Positions 22,242 to 34,600 of a DNA stretch of 64,000 nt are shown here, piece by piece (within the stretch, counting starts at the first letter, position 1; each line of letters starts with the position of its first letter). Source of the DNA: Laburnicola sp. R22_1 (Eukaryota > Ascomycota > Dothideomycetes > Pleosporales > Didymosphaeriaceae). The stretch spans positions 372,001 through 436,000 of the forward strand of contig JACONQ010000008.1 in NCBI GenBank assembly GCA_014281115.1, given 5' to 3'. Both the position numbers and the translations under genes were made by a program. Under the pieces are notes generated by a model. The model made no database searches. It was not told the origin of the DNA and saw only the letters and a program-made list of their open reading frames with translations.

Positions 22242-22531
22242 AGTCTGTGCAACCTAACCTAACCTATACCTAAGGTCTATATAACTTTAACCTAACCTAT
22301 ACCTAGAGTCTATACGACTCTAACCTAACCCTATACCTAAGCTGGGTACTCCAAACCTATTTACCAGCCTACTTTTACCTTTAGCTTACTAGTAGATTAT
22401 TTGCTTTCTTTAGTATAGTTAAGCTCTTAAAGCTAGATTAAAAGGCAGCTATAAAGCTTTTAGGCTTTATACTTTAGAAAGAATATTCTTTAGAATTTAA
22501 TAAACTAGCTTGCCTAGATTTGTGTACACTT
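22242..22531. repeat. CCTAACCTATACCTA minisatellite, right part, then AT-rich DNA
   Basis: Units CCTAACCTATACCTAAGGTC and CCTAACCTATACCTAGAGTC continue to about 22350. From there to the pogo-type element at 22534 no gene is seen. Confidence 0.7.
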
Positions 22532-24537
22532 TAACGTACTTTGCACTCGAGTTAGACACTTTATTAAGTTAGACACTTTGCTAAGACCCTACTAAAACGT
22601 ACTATTAGTAATAGTATAACGCGATGCCTTAACCACATAATAAACTACTAGTGTTAAAAGAAGCCTGTATACAGCTTATAATCTAGACTATTAAACAAAA
22701 CGCAACACTTTCTTAGCAATGCGCTACAGCTATCTATAACGTCTCTTAAAGTACACTTAGTAACTAACGCGCTAGAAAGACGTTTAGACGTAACTGTACA
22801 CCTAATAAAATAAGACTTACTATAAGAGAGAAGCAGGTGATTGTGAAGCATATACTTAACCTAGACGCGCGAGGATTTTTACCTCAGCTCGATGCTATAA
22901 AAGATATGGCTAATTCTTTACTAGCTACACGCTACTATAAGTCAGTTGGCTAGAGGTGGCCTTATAACTTTGTTAAGCGCTAGCCAGAGCTTAAAGTCAA
23001 GTTTAATCGAAAGTACCACTATAAGAAAGCTCTCTAGGAGGATCCTAAGGTAATATAAGACTAGTTCCAGCTTGTAGAGAATATAAAGGCCAAATATAGT
23101 ATTCTAGACAAGGACACCTATAATTTTTATAAAGTAGACTTTATAATAGGCATAATATTAACTAGAGTAGTAGTTATAGACTCTAAGCATTAAGAACAGT
23201 CAAAGCAGGTGCAGCAGGGCAATAGGAAGTGAACAACAGTCATCTAAGGCATTAATATAATAGGGTGGTAGATTCCACCCTTTATTATCTTTGGGAGCAA
23301 GCACCACCTCTCCGCCTAGTATAAGGAGAAGGATCTACCTTATAATTAGGTTATTGCAGTCTCTAAGAACGGCTAAACAACAAATAAGCTTAGTCTATAG
23401 TGGCTAAAGCACTTTAATAAGCATATAAAGAGGCGTGTTATTAGCACAACACATTTGCTTATTCTTAATAGCTATAAGGGTTATAACTTGTTTGAATTTA
23501 AATAGTATTATAAGAAGAGCAATATTATTACTCTCTATATACTCTCGTATTTGTCGCACCTCTTGCAGCTACTTAATATGGGCTGTTTCGCGCCTTTAAA
23601 AAAGGCGTATAGGCGCTAAGCTAAGGATTTAATGTGCAACCACATTACGCACATTACTAAAATTAAGTTCCTGCCTTGCTTTATTGCTGCTTTTAAGGCT
23701 TCGTTTACTAAAAGTAATATTAAAGGAGGCTTTCAAGATGCTGGCCTAGTGCCCCACAACCTAGAAGCTGTAATATCGCAGCTTAACGTCCGCCTACGTA
23801 CGCCTCCACTTTGTACTATTCGCGATAGTACATAGAAGTCGTAAACTTCGCGAAATAGTATAGAACTTAGGTTGCCATCAACGCTAGTTAAGCAGAGGAT
23901 TTAAAGGCATGTGAATAGTTTCCTAACTTATATAGTTAAGGCGATAGAAAAGCTCGTTAAAGGCGCTAAGATAATAGGGCATTCTTTAACGTACTTTGCA
24001 CTCGAGTCGATCATTCCATCGAGTCGATCACTTTGCCAAGACCCCACCAAGTTCTGTACTATTCACGATAGTACAGAGTTAACACGAACTATTTTCAATA
24101 GTCTAAATAGGCCAATCTATTTAGAATCTACTTTTACAGGCTGCCTATAGGTTATTTTGTTATACCTAGGCTTGCCGCAGCGTCTATAGCGCTGTTAAGC
24201 AGATTCGCCTCTATTAGCGCGCACCCTCTTCTTCGCCTTTTGCCTATCACTGCGCGCCCCAAACTCCTTTAGAGTGGCCAGCCGCTAGCCCTCTTTAGCT
24301 GTAAGGACTCCTTCACGCTATACTCGCTTTCTTTTATGCGATTTATGTCGCGTGGCGGCCTTATTAGTAGCTTAAAGTTTGGCGTTACATTTGGTTATTA
24401 ACACTAAAGAATGCTCTATTAGCTTGGCGCCTTTAACGAGCTTTTCCACCGCCTTAACTATATAAGTTAGGGAACTATCTACATACCTTTAAATCCTCTA
24501 CTTAACTAGTGTTAATTGCGACCTAAGTTCTATACTA

Positions 24538-26324
24538 AGCTAGCGCAGCCGGTTGTGAGACACCTAGGGATATGAGACACCGCGCAGAAATCCTCCACCC
24601 CTCAAAAAAATCGCGATATCTCCACATCTACCCTACTAAAATGGCCAATTGTAGGCAGCAATTCAAGCAGCTATTACCAATCTTAATGCTGGCGTTTTTC
24701 CTAGTTAACAAGCTGCTGCAAAGGCACACAACATCCCCCTAGCCACGCTCTTAAGGCGCGTACGCGGTTTACAAAACTGGCAAAACAGCTATATATACTA
24801 GCAACAATTAACTCTATAACAAGAGGACTTCCTTGTACAATAGATACTTGAAGAGGACGCACGCGGGTATCCTCCTTCTTACGCTCGTACACGAGAAATG
24901 GCGAATTAAATCCTAAGGATGAACAGCGAGCCCACGTTAGTGGGTAAACACTAGATATCCCACTTTATTAAACGCAACCCACGCGTCGCCTCTATTGTAG
25001 GTAGGAAGATTAAGGCTGCGAGAGCTAAGGGAGCAACTTAGGAGGCAATACGCGAGTTTCTTAAGCTCTATAAGCAGCTCCGCGTTGAGCTAAACATACG
25101 CAATAAGGATACATAGAATATAGATAAGACTGGCAAGGCCCTAGGTGTATGTGCAAACACTAGAGTACTTGTAGATAGCCAGAAAATAAAGGCTTACTAT
25201 TAGTCGCTAGAGAATCGCGAGTGGGCGTTGATAATCGAGTGCGTTTCGGCAATGGGCAAGAAGCTGAGGCCTGCGGTTATTTTCAAAGGCAAACACCTAC
25301 AGAGCACCTAGTTTCTATTAATAATACCTAACTGGCTATACGCAACCTTAGAGAATGGCTAAACATCTAACGCAATTGGCGTTAAGTGGCTGTAACGCGT
25401 ATTTCTGCTAGAAACTGCGCCCTTAGAGGATTGCTAGAGGATGCTAATTTTAGATGGCTATGGTAGCTATATAGACCTAGACTTCCTGTGGATCTGCAAG
25501 CAGAATAAAGTTAGGCTTCTATTTCTCCCTGCTTACTTATCTCACGTTCTGCAGCCCCTAGATCTCTTTGTTTTCTTAGTAGTAAAACAATTCTATCGCC
25601 AGCAGATCTAGGAGTTATCACACCTTAATAATGCTACCCTAGTTAAAAAGGAACGCTTTATTACTGCCTACTACGTTGCTAGAGAGGGTGCAATTACTAA
25701 GAGAGTTATTCGCGCTGGATAGGCTACTGCAGGCATCTGCCTATTAAACATTAAGCGAGTAATTAACTTATCTCAAGTCGCTCGAAGGCCTATTACGCCA
25801 CCTCGCCAGAATCAAGCTTAATAACTAATTAAGAGCTATCTCTCTACCCCCCGCGGCCCTTATGATCTGTTTATAGCTCAGCGAGCGCTTTACAAAGAGC
25901 AGAGTATAGGCTGGAAGGTTCACTAACTATTTGAAAAAGCTGGCAAGGCAATTGCAGTTGCAAATACTCGCTTAGTAGCGCTAGAAGCAGAGAACAAACA
26001 ATTGTAGAGCCAACTTAAGGCTCTTAAGCCTTAAGCACCACAAAAGAGGGTTTGTATGGACCCAAATCAACGCTTTGCTAACGTAGATACAATTAAGATA
26101 GCAGTAGAGGCCTCTAAGCTTATAGAGCAACAAAACAATAGTCCTGACAAAGAAAAGGAGGCAGAAAAACTAGCAGCAGAAGTAGCAGCTAAAACTCTAC
26201 AATCTATGTGTAGTGAGTGGCAATTGTAATTACGCTGAATCAATTATCGCGATTTTTTGAAGGGTGGAGGATTTCTGCGCGGTGTCTCATATCCCTGGGT
26301 GTCTCACAACCGGCTGCGCTAGCT
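24538..26324 (+). mobile_element. Pogo-like element P3, copy 1 (innermost)
   Basis: Terminal inverted repeats of about 80 bp start AGCTAGCGCAGCCGGTTGTG, with TA duplications at 24536-24537 and 26325-26326. Length 1,787 bp. A near-identical second copy is at 52985-54772. It is the youngest layer here, having inserted into copy B. Confidence 0.94.
24641..26229 (+). pseudogene. P3 copy 1 transposase, with stops and a 1-bp deletion
   Basis: Start ATG 24641, stop TAA 26227-26229. The 1,589-bp length is one short of a whole frame: compared with copy 2, a base is lost near codon 4-5. N-terminal CENP-B-like helix-turn-helix (QAAAKAHNIPLATLLRRVRG), then ILEEDARGYPPS. DDE domain: NIDKTGKALGV (Asp kept, Glu to Lys), LILDGYGSY (Asp kept), SHVLQPLDLFVF (Asp kept). 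A C-terminal coiled-coil-like part (VALEAENKQL) follows. There is no zinc knuckle, unlike P1, P2 and P4. About ten TAG stops, mostly from CAG or TGG. Confidence 0.9.
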
Positions 26325-28157
26325 TATTTCGCGAAGTTTGCGACTCCTATATACTATCGCGAATAGTACAAAGTGGAGGCGTACGCAGGCGGACGTTAAG
26401 CTGCGATATTACAACTTCTGGGTTATGGGGCACTAGGCCAGCACCTCAAAAGCCTCCTTTAATATTACTTTTAGTAATTAAAGCCTTAAAAGCAGCAATA
26501 AAGCAAGGTAGGAACTTGATTTTAGTGATGTGCGTGATATAGTTGCGTATTAGATTCTTGGCTTGGCGCCTATATGCCTTCTTTAATAGCGCAAAACAAC
26601 CCACGTTAAGTGGCTGCAAGAGGTGCGACGAATGTAGAGGCATACAGAGAGTAATAATATTACTCTTTTTGCAGTAATTCTGGAATTCGAGCGAGTTGTG
26701 ACTTTTATGGCTATTAATAATAAGTAAACGTGCTCCACTACTAGTACGCCTTTTTGTATGCTTATTAAAGTGCTTTAGCCATTACAGACTAAGTTTATTT
26801 GTTGTCTAGCCGTTCTTAGAGACTACAATAACCTAATTATAAGGTAGATCCTTCTCCTTATACTAGGCGGAGAGGTAGTGCTTGCCCCTAAAGATAATAA
26901 AGGGTGGGATCTACTACCTTATTGCGTTAATGTCTTGGATAACTGTTGTCCACTCCCTATTGCCCTACTGCACCTGCTTTAGCCGTCCTTAACGCTTAGA
27001 GCCTGTAACTACCACTCTAGTTAATATTATGCCTATTATAAAGCTAGACTTGTTAAAATTGTAGGTGTCCTTATCTAGGATACTATACTTGGCCTTTATA
27101 TTCTCTATAAGCTAGAACTAGCCTTGTATTACCTTAGGATTCTCCTAAAGGGCTCTCTTGCAGTCGTACTTTCGATTAAACTTAACTTAAAGCTTTAGCT
27201 AGCGCTTAACAAAGTTATAAGGCTACCTCTAGCCAACTAGCTTGTAGTAACGTGCAGCCAGTAAAGAATCGGCCATATCTTTTATAGCATTAAGCCGGGG
27301 CGGAAATCCTCGCGCGTCTAGGTTGAGTATATACTGCACAATCACCTACTCCTCTCTTATAGTAAGTCTTATTTTATTAGGTGCGCAGTTGTGTCTAAAC
27401 GTCTTTCTAGCACGTTAGTTGCTAAGTGTACTTTAAGAGATGTTATAGAGGGCTATAGCGCGTCGCTAAGAGAGTGTTGCGTCTTATTTAATAGCCTAGA
27501 TTACAAGCTATATACGCGCTTCTTTTAACGCTAGTAATTTATTGTGTAGTTAAGGCATCGCGTTATACTATTGCTGATAGTACGTTTTAGTAGGGTCTTG
27601 GCAAAGTGATCGACTCGATAGAATAATCGACTCAAGTGCAAAGTACATTAGTATTAATAACTAAACGCAATACTAAACTTTAAGCTACTAATAAGGCCGC
27701 CACACAATATAAATTATATAAAAGAAAGCGATTGCAGTAAGAAGAAGTCCTTATAGTTAAACAGGGCCAGCGACTAGCTACTCTAAAGGACTTTAAAGTG
27801 CGTAGTAATGGCAAGAAGGCAAAGAAGAGAGTGCGCACTAATAGAGGCAAATCCGCTTAATGGCACTGTGGACGCTGCGGCAAGCCTAGGCACAATAAAA
27901 ACAATCTGTAGATAGCTTATAGAAGTAGATTCTAAATAGTTTAGCCTATTTAGACTATTAAAAATAGTTTATATTAACTCTATACTATTATAAATAGTAT
28001 AGAACTTAGTAGGGTCTTGGCAAAGTGTTCGACTTAATAGAGTGTCCGACTCGAGTGTAAAGTACGTTAGTAGCTATTAGTCTTTTTATAATTTCTTAAC
28101 TAATTATGTTCTAAATTATCTAGCTTTAGTATTTATTTAGAGGTTATACGTTTTATA

Positions 28158-29955
28158 TATAGCGTTAAAGTAACTATCTAGAGATAGTAATAACACAAGC
28201 TTTTAACTTAAATAATATAATAAAAAAGTAGAGCCCCCTACGTAGTAAGTAAAAAAAGTGTAAAAAGGTAATTACAAAAATACGTGTTCGAACTACTAAG
28301 CGAGCTTAGCGGTCTTGGCGTAGGGCTGCTCCTATAAGCAAAATTTTTATAAAGAGGCCACTTAGAACATAAGTTTTATATACTTACTTTAAACTATATA
28401 AATTTTTAGCTACTTATTAGCTAAGCTTATTACCGATATATTAGTTCTATTAGTTACTTAATTACTAGCCTAGCTAGCTATACTCTTAGATTACTAAATA
28501 GGAGTATTATTTTTACTTACTTAGTACTTGCTTACTTATTTAGTATTGTAAAAATTAAGAGTATTTATAAACTCTTCTTTTAAATTATTAATTTTTCTCT
28601 TATATAAGACTTTAATAATCTTTACTACTTTTTTCTAAGGTATACCTTAATTAGCTTTACCTTTATATAATAATAGCTTTTTAAATATAATATTATACAT
28701 AGTAAGTACCTAATTAAGTACTAGGATTTATATTGTATAGAAATTTAATATTCTATAACTAATAAAGTATTTAATATAGTCTTTAGAATTTACTTTAAAG
28801 TTTTATTTATCCTATTCTACTACATAATTCCTTTTAAAGGATATACTTAATAGCTATAGGCATAAATTTTACTTTAATTAGGATAAAGATTAGCTATTTA
28901 TACTTATATTTAAGTAGGCTTATACTAATAAAAATACTACCTAAACTAATTTTTAAGCATTTTATCTAGTGGTTAAAAAGTATATAGAGCTAATAGGCTT
29001 TTATTATAAAGGTAAGTAGTTATACTTATAATTTTAGGCTATATTTTAAGTAGTAGATTTACGCTTTTTCTGATTTTTATAGTTTTAGTAATAATTTTTA
29101 CTTTACTTACTTAAGTACTTTATTTAGTTTATGCGTATATAATAGAGTGTAGCTAATTGTAATTCTTTGTTTATTTATATAGTCCTTATAGACTAATTAT
29201 CTCTTTTAGAAAAGAGTAGTAGTATTATTATCTTAATAGATTATAATAATTTTAAGCTTAGTTATTACTTGTATAATTTTTAGTAGAGATTTTATTATAA
29301 GGTTATTATTATAGATTTCTCTACTAAATCTTCTTTAATAATTAAGCTCTATAGCTTTCTAAGCTGTCCTGCTAGAAAGTTAAGTAGATTTTAGAAAATA
29401 TAGTAGAATAGTTTTAGAGATTATTCTTTTAGACATCTAAAGATTACTTTTATTATATATATTATAGAATAGTAGTAATAGTTCTTATTTAAGTACTAAG
29501 GATTTATATATTTTATATATTTTAAACTAAAACCTAAAGTATTTATTAGTCTAAATAACCTAAATAAAAGTGCTAGAGTTCCTTAGTGTCTACTTGTAAC
29601 AGATTATAGTATAATTATCTAATTACTCTAGCTAGAAAATAGTAAAAAGGACCTTATATTTAATAAAGGTAAGATTATTACTATTACTTAGTTTTACTAA
29701 AATAATATTCTAAGTAAGAGTTCCTATACTTAATAATATATTTAGACCTAGGTACTAAATTTCTACCTTCTTTAAATAAGCTTTAAAGATAATATTAATA
29801 TAAAAACCTTTTATAAACTTAATATTCTTAAGTAAAAATTTTATATATATATACTATCTTTTTAATTACTAAGCAGGGGGCTCTGCTTTTTTGTTATGTT
29901 ATTTAAGATAAAAGCCTTTGTCGTCCTACACCTAGGTAGATTAATTAACACTATA
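28158..29955. mobile_element. Family A-ended element, 1.8 kb
   Basis: Left end TATAGCGTTAAAG...GGCCACTTAGAAC carries about 220 bp of the family A end. The right end is the same end inverted (AAGCAGGGGGCTCTGC...CCTAGGTAG...AACACTATA). Possible 9-bp flanks CGTTTTATA and TGTTAAATA agree at 6 of 9 plus one C/T. The interior (28400-29850) is AT-rich with a decayed plus-strand frame (for example IIIDFSTKSSLIIKLYSFL) that I cannot assign. Confidence 0.5.
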
Positions 29956-30242
29956 TGTTAAATAGTCTCTACAGCTAGCTATACAGACATTAATATCTAA
30001 TACTCTATATTAGTACGTGTGGAGGATGTATAGAATAATTGTATAAGGAAAGAAAATAATATAATAAAACTAACTTTGTATTAATTACTTATTTCTAGAA
30101 AGAGTGTAAATAGAAAGAAGAAGATCCTATAGCGCACAGGCTGCAGCGTATAGGCATTATATAATCCCTATATAATGCTATTATATAGCAATATTAAAAC
30201 CTTAATACCCTTAGATGCCCTTGCCTATATAGTATATAGACA
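29956..30242 (-). mobile_element. RIP-mutated LTR of family 1, minus orientation
   Basis: The reverse complement aligns end to end (287 against 288 bp) with the clean LTR at 1715-2002. The start TGTCTATATAC corresponds to TGTCCGTACAC and the end ATTTAACA to ATTCAACA. Nearly all differences are C to T or G to A. No internal retrotransposon sequence can be tied to it and the flanks CTATA and CTAGC do not form a clear duplication, so solo status is likely but not proven. Confidence 0.85.
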
Positions 30243-31620
30243 CTAGCAACTTTTTATTTTAAGGTTACTATTAGTAGTTCTCTCTTCCTCTACACAAACT
30301 ATCTACTTGCTAATATTTACTTTATCTATTTATAATTTCCTTATCTATACATCTTCTACTTTAGCTAGTTTACTTTAGTTAATAGGAAGATTTTATTAAG
30401 TAACTATTTATTATACTTTACTACTATTTATTAGAGGCGCAATTAGACTTATTAGTAGTAGAGTAGTAGTCTAGCTAATAGTAGTTAAGGGTAAGATTAC
30501 GCAGTTAATAATAAGATTACAGTAATAATATATTATTTATATAGAGTTCTTTTTACTTAGTTTATTTCTTATATAATAGGTAGACCTATTTATTTTATTT
30601 ATTTAGGCAGTAATATTAGGCAAGTATGTAATATTTGATAAGGAGAAGATAAACGCAAATAAGGGGTAGGAATTAGGGCTCTAGACAGAAGAAAGAGGCA
30701 TATAAGGTGGGTTTTTCTCCCTTTGTCCTTTTCTCTCTTATTAATTACTTTAAATATCTCTCTATATATATTCCTTCTCTCTAGCTCTTTTCTCTTTTTA
30801 TTATTTTTTATTAAGCTAATTCTCTATCTTATATAGTGCTAAACTATGTCCCTTATTATATAATATCTTATCTTTATATAATACTAACTTAGTGTAGATA
30901 ATAGCGCTTATACTAGTAGATCTCAACTAGCTAGGCCTCCCTAGCTTTAATACTACTATAGTAGCTTTTTTAGGCAAAAATATACGCATTACCCTCCTAA
31001 CTAGTTTCTAGGCAAACTATATATTTATCTAGGGCATCTCTATTAATATAAGTTCCTCTATTATTTACTTTTATCTAGATACTAACTATAGAAAATTAGC
31101 TAAGAAGTTACATATCGCATATCTACCTTTATATACTATTAATATTATTCTTATAACTAGTATAGACCTATATCTATAGGTTACTAAGCTTATTTAGCGT
31201 AAGGACTACTTTTACGCGCTTCTTATCTAGTTATCTAGTATTTTTAGGGGCACTATATACGCTTACTACTATAGTAGTAACTCTAACTCTAGGTCCTTTA
31301 CTAAGTATTATATAGTAGTAAACTTCTAGGCAGAATTATATAGTTCTTATATATAGTAGAGCTATAGTACTAGGTGTAATTATTGCATAGGATATGGCTA
31401 AATATTAGAATAGACACTTCTAAATATTATTTATAAGTACTATAATAAAAACTCCTCTCTAAATAAATGTGTGCTGTGTCTCTTCTCTTTCTATACAAAT
31501 AATAGATAGAAAAATGCGCATTTCTAAGTAATATATATTTATAGAAAGAATTAAATAAATATATTACGCAAAAGAATAAAGAAATAATAAAGAAATAGTG
31601 CTGTGTAAAGGCTAGAAAGA
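30243..31620 (+). pseudogene. Decayed ORF region, family unknown
   Basis: From about 30830 the plus strand reads as protein with TAG as Gln: ALILVDLNQLGLPSFNTT, then a Cys-containing run (TRCNYCIGYG...NKCVLCLF near 31370-31480) that could be a zinc-binding site. 30243-30830 is AT-rich and holds nothing I can name. The region ends where the 3' part of copia-2 begins. Confidence 0.35.
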
Positions 31621-31639
31621 ACTTATATAGGCAGGCTTA

Positions 31640-34600
31640 AAGTAATCTACTAATGCTTTAATAGTAATTATTATGATATTACTAGAGATTAAGAACTCTA
31701 GAGTCTAGTTTAGGGCCTTCTTTATATAGGCATTAGTAGAGTTATCCTTTCTATTAATGTATTTAATCTTAGAGATCTTATAGTGCTTATACAATTTGCA
31801 AAGTAATATAATATTAATTATAAGGTGCTTTTTATTTATAGTTTCTAGTTATATAAGATAGTTATAAAGAGACTTTAAATTTATATAATTAACTATAGAA
31901 ATTAGCAGCAAACTAAGTGTGCGTATAATCTTCCAGAGGATTTTACTAATAGTAATAGTATTATTAAAGCCTTCTACTATACTATATAGCTTACTAGCAA
32001 GGACCCTCCTTGTTACTCTTTTACACTTGGTTAAATTCTAGTGTATAATATTTGCTAGGATATTAAAGTTGTTGCTATTACCTAGAGCAATTAGAAATCC
32101 TAGCTATAAGCTTAGATTCTTATTATTAGCAAATAAGCTATTAGTAAAGATAAATAGCTTTGTGTAATAGAAATCTAATAGTATAAAGATAAGACTATAC
32201 TTACAGTGGGGTGACAAAAAAAGAATAATTCTTTTATATCTTTTTTAAAAGGTAATAACTTACCTATTTAGTTATAAAGAAATTATAGGATTTTTATATA
32301 TAATAGAGGAAGTTAGTAACTTTAATAAAGTATACTTACGTAATGCTAACTAATTAGCGTTATAAGGTTCTTTAGCCTTTAACATAGGGAATTTTTAAGA
32401 TCTCTTTAGAAATGTAAATAACTTTTTTATTACGGTATTACATTTTTATATTATAGTGTACGTTAGGTATATAAAAACCTACATATATACAAATATTAAG
32501 TATAGATTATTTCCTAAAACTATTTTTTATTTTAGATTATTTACTTTTTCTATTTTTAGCTATAGTATTATAATATAACAATCTAATTAATTCTAGATAG
32601 TATTATCTTATAGCTAGAAGCGGAATCTTAATCTTAAGGTTAAAAAAGTACAATATTACATGTATTTTTAATAAATTTTTTATTTTTATTTTTAATTTAG
32701 TTTAAGACATTATAACTTTTCTAATACGTAATCCTATAGTCTATAATTTTTATATAAGATTATCTACTAGGTAACCTAACCATATAGAAATTTATAGCTT
32801 AATAGCTATAGTTTTAAAAAATAGTATTTCTTTAGTATAGGTGTCTCTTACACGCTACTCTATATATCTCTAAGTAGTATCCTTATCTTTAAGATTAATT
32901 GTGTAAAGGCCCTTTGCTTAACCTTTTTATATAAGAACTATAGTGTTATATATAAGCTAAGTTCTTCTACTATTAAACTTAATAGGTTAGTCCTTAGTAA
33001 AGATAGTCTTTTTCTTTATATAAAAGACTACTCTTTTTAGCTCTTCTTTTTTTCTTTATACAAAGTTCTTATTAATAATGCTAAGGATATTATCTATCTA
33101 AAGGCTAGTAATTCTAAAGGTGTATTCTCCTTTATTGATAATAAGCAGATATAGGTTATATAACAAAGTCTTTATACTAAGTTTTTCTTTATAGTAGTTA
33201 TAGTAGGTCTTAAACTGGTAAAGACCTAATTTAGCTACACTATAGAGTAGTTATATAATATAAAAGATTATATCTTATAAAAAGTTTATACGCAGTTCCT
33301 TAAGTAGTCTAGTATAGAGTATGTGGTTTAGCTTATTAGTAGACTAAATATAGGCCTAGATAATATCTTATAGTTTAAAATACATTTTATATGTTATCTA
33401 AAGGCTTACTTCTAATATAAGGAGTAGGCACTAGCTTATTCTTTAGATAGTAAGTAATTAAATAAGGATTTTATCCTTCTTCTTATTACAGTAGCTAGCA
33501 AATATAAGGCGGGATTTCCTATATAGTTAAGTAGTCTTGCCCTTAACTTTTTATATAAGACAGAGGTTAAAGATTCTGCCCTTATACTTAGATAGATTAA
33601 AGAGAAAAATCTTAAATATGCTATTAGCAATTAGAGCGTCTATCTCTATATAGTCTAACTCTTTAAAAAGTACTCTAGGTATTATAATTATACCTTCTAT
33701 ATAGAGCTTTAAAGATAGTTTCTAGTTGCTTATCTCCTTTTAAGAAAGAAATATAGTATCTTTCCTTAAATAGACTCTTCTTCTCTTCTCTAGAGGATCC
33801 CTTTATATAAAGGCATTATTATCTACTTTATATAATAGTAGGAAAGTGTAATCTTCTTTATAATAGTACAGCTTAACTTATATATAGTAAAACTTTACTA
33901 GACTATTTCCTAGGTTAAGAATTATATCTCTATACTTAATGCTCTTAATTTTATATAGGCCTATTTATTTACCTTTCTTATTTTAGACTATAACCTTAAA
34001 TTTAAGTAGGAGCTTAATGACTTTATACGCTATTAATAGACTATTATAAATATTTAGCGCATAATTAATAATAGTCTTGTCCCTTTCCTTTTATAATATC
34101 TTTATTGCCTTTTATATAGCATTTATATATGCAATAATATTAGGTAATAGAGAAGAATCTATAGTAATCCTAAGATATGCGCTAAAGACTAGTAGTATAG
34201 GTATAAGGCTATCTAGTCCTATAGTGTTATTAATAGCTTTAATGGCTATTTAGAGGATATTCTCCTTATTTATATAATTTTTTAGTTTAGCCTTAAAAAT
34301 ATTAAAGGCTTTATAAAGAGGTGCGTGCAAATGCTTAATCTTTCCTATTACCTAATATACTTCTATAGGCATCTGCCTATAGGTTGCGCTAATAATTTTC
34401 GCATAATTTCTAAACTTATCTAATATAAAGTTTGTATCTAGGTTATATATAATATAGTTAGGTAGACCTTAGTAGATATTAATCTAGTATCTATAGAGGG
34501 CTTTCTACGCATCTTATGCAGATATTAATTTGAAAAAGATTATAGCTTAAAATAATATATCTACATCTATAATATATAGTGCGTCTCTAGTTCTAATGCG

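Larger units (their letters stand above)
24150..27540 (-). pseudogene. P2 copy B transposase, split by P3 and inactivated
   Basis: Minus strand. DNA-binding N-terminus around 27300-27530 (LVAKCTLRDVIEGYSAS-like). Catalytic block DTYNFNKSSF near 27050, then LLIINSHKSHNS near 26715, then MPLHSSHLLQPLNVGCFALL at 26643 and following. Each catalytic Asp has become Asn. The C-terminal part lies left of P3 (24150-24535): Lys/Arg-rich, then RCGKPR as a knuckle remnant. The knuckle His-Cys pair is damaged. Confidence 0.85.
23989..27648 (-). mobile_element. Pogo-like element P2, copy B (middle shell)
   Basis: Inverted copy of the same family inserted in copy A. Terminal repeats start ACGTACTTTGCACTCGAGTC at 23989 and end at 27648. 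P3 copy 1 (24538-26324) is inserted in it. Without P3 it is 1,871 bp. The interrupted sequence (CTATAC|TA|TTTCGCGAAG) can be read continuously in copy A at 23835-23865, which confirms the P3 insertion site. Confidence 0.92.
22640..27910 (+). pseudogene. P2 copy A transposase, split and inactivated
   Basis: The plus strand carries the CENP-B-type N-terminus around 22720-22960 (QVIVKHILNLDARGFLPQL-like). The catalytic block is DTYNFYKVDF (family NFDETGF), with LLILNSYKGYN in place of LLILDGHKSH and SHLLQLLNMGCFAPLKKAY in place of SHLLQPLDVGVF. All three catalytic Asp are gone. An intact stretch follows at 23632-23835 (ITKIKFLPCFIAAFKASF). After copy B (23989-27648) the frame resumes at 27651 with a Lys/Arg-rich part and a C-terminal knuckle, CGRCGKPRHNKNN, at about 27850-27910. 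Pogo transposases insert at TA. Confidence 0.85.
22534..28067 (+). mobile_element. Pogo-like element P2, copy A (outer shell of a three-level nest)
   Basis: Terminal repeats of about 58 bp (ACGTACTTTGCACTCGAG at 22534, inverted to 28067) with TA duplications at 22532-22533 and 28068-28069. Copy B is inserted at a TA (23987-23988 and 27649-27650). Subtracting copy B and its duplicated TA leaves 1,872 bp, almost exactly the 1,871 bp of copy B without its own insert. That agreement confirms all boundaries. Confidence 0.92.

Noticed and set aside
26264..26542. 92-codon plus-strand frame
   Set aside because: It joins the P3 terminal repeat to the antisense strand of the P2 transposase; a chance fusion.
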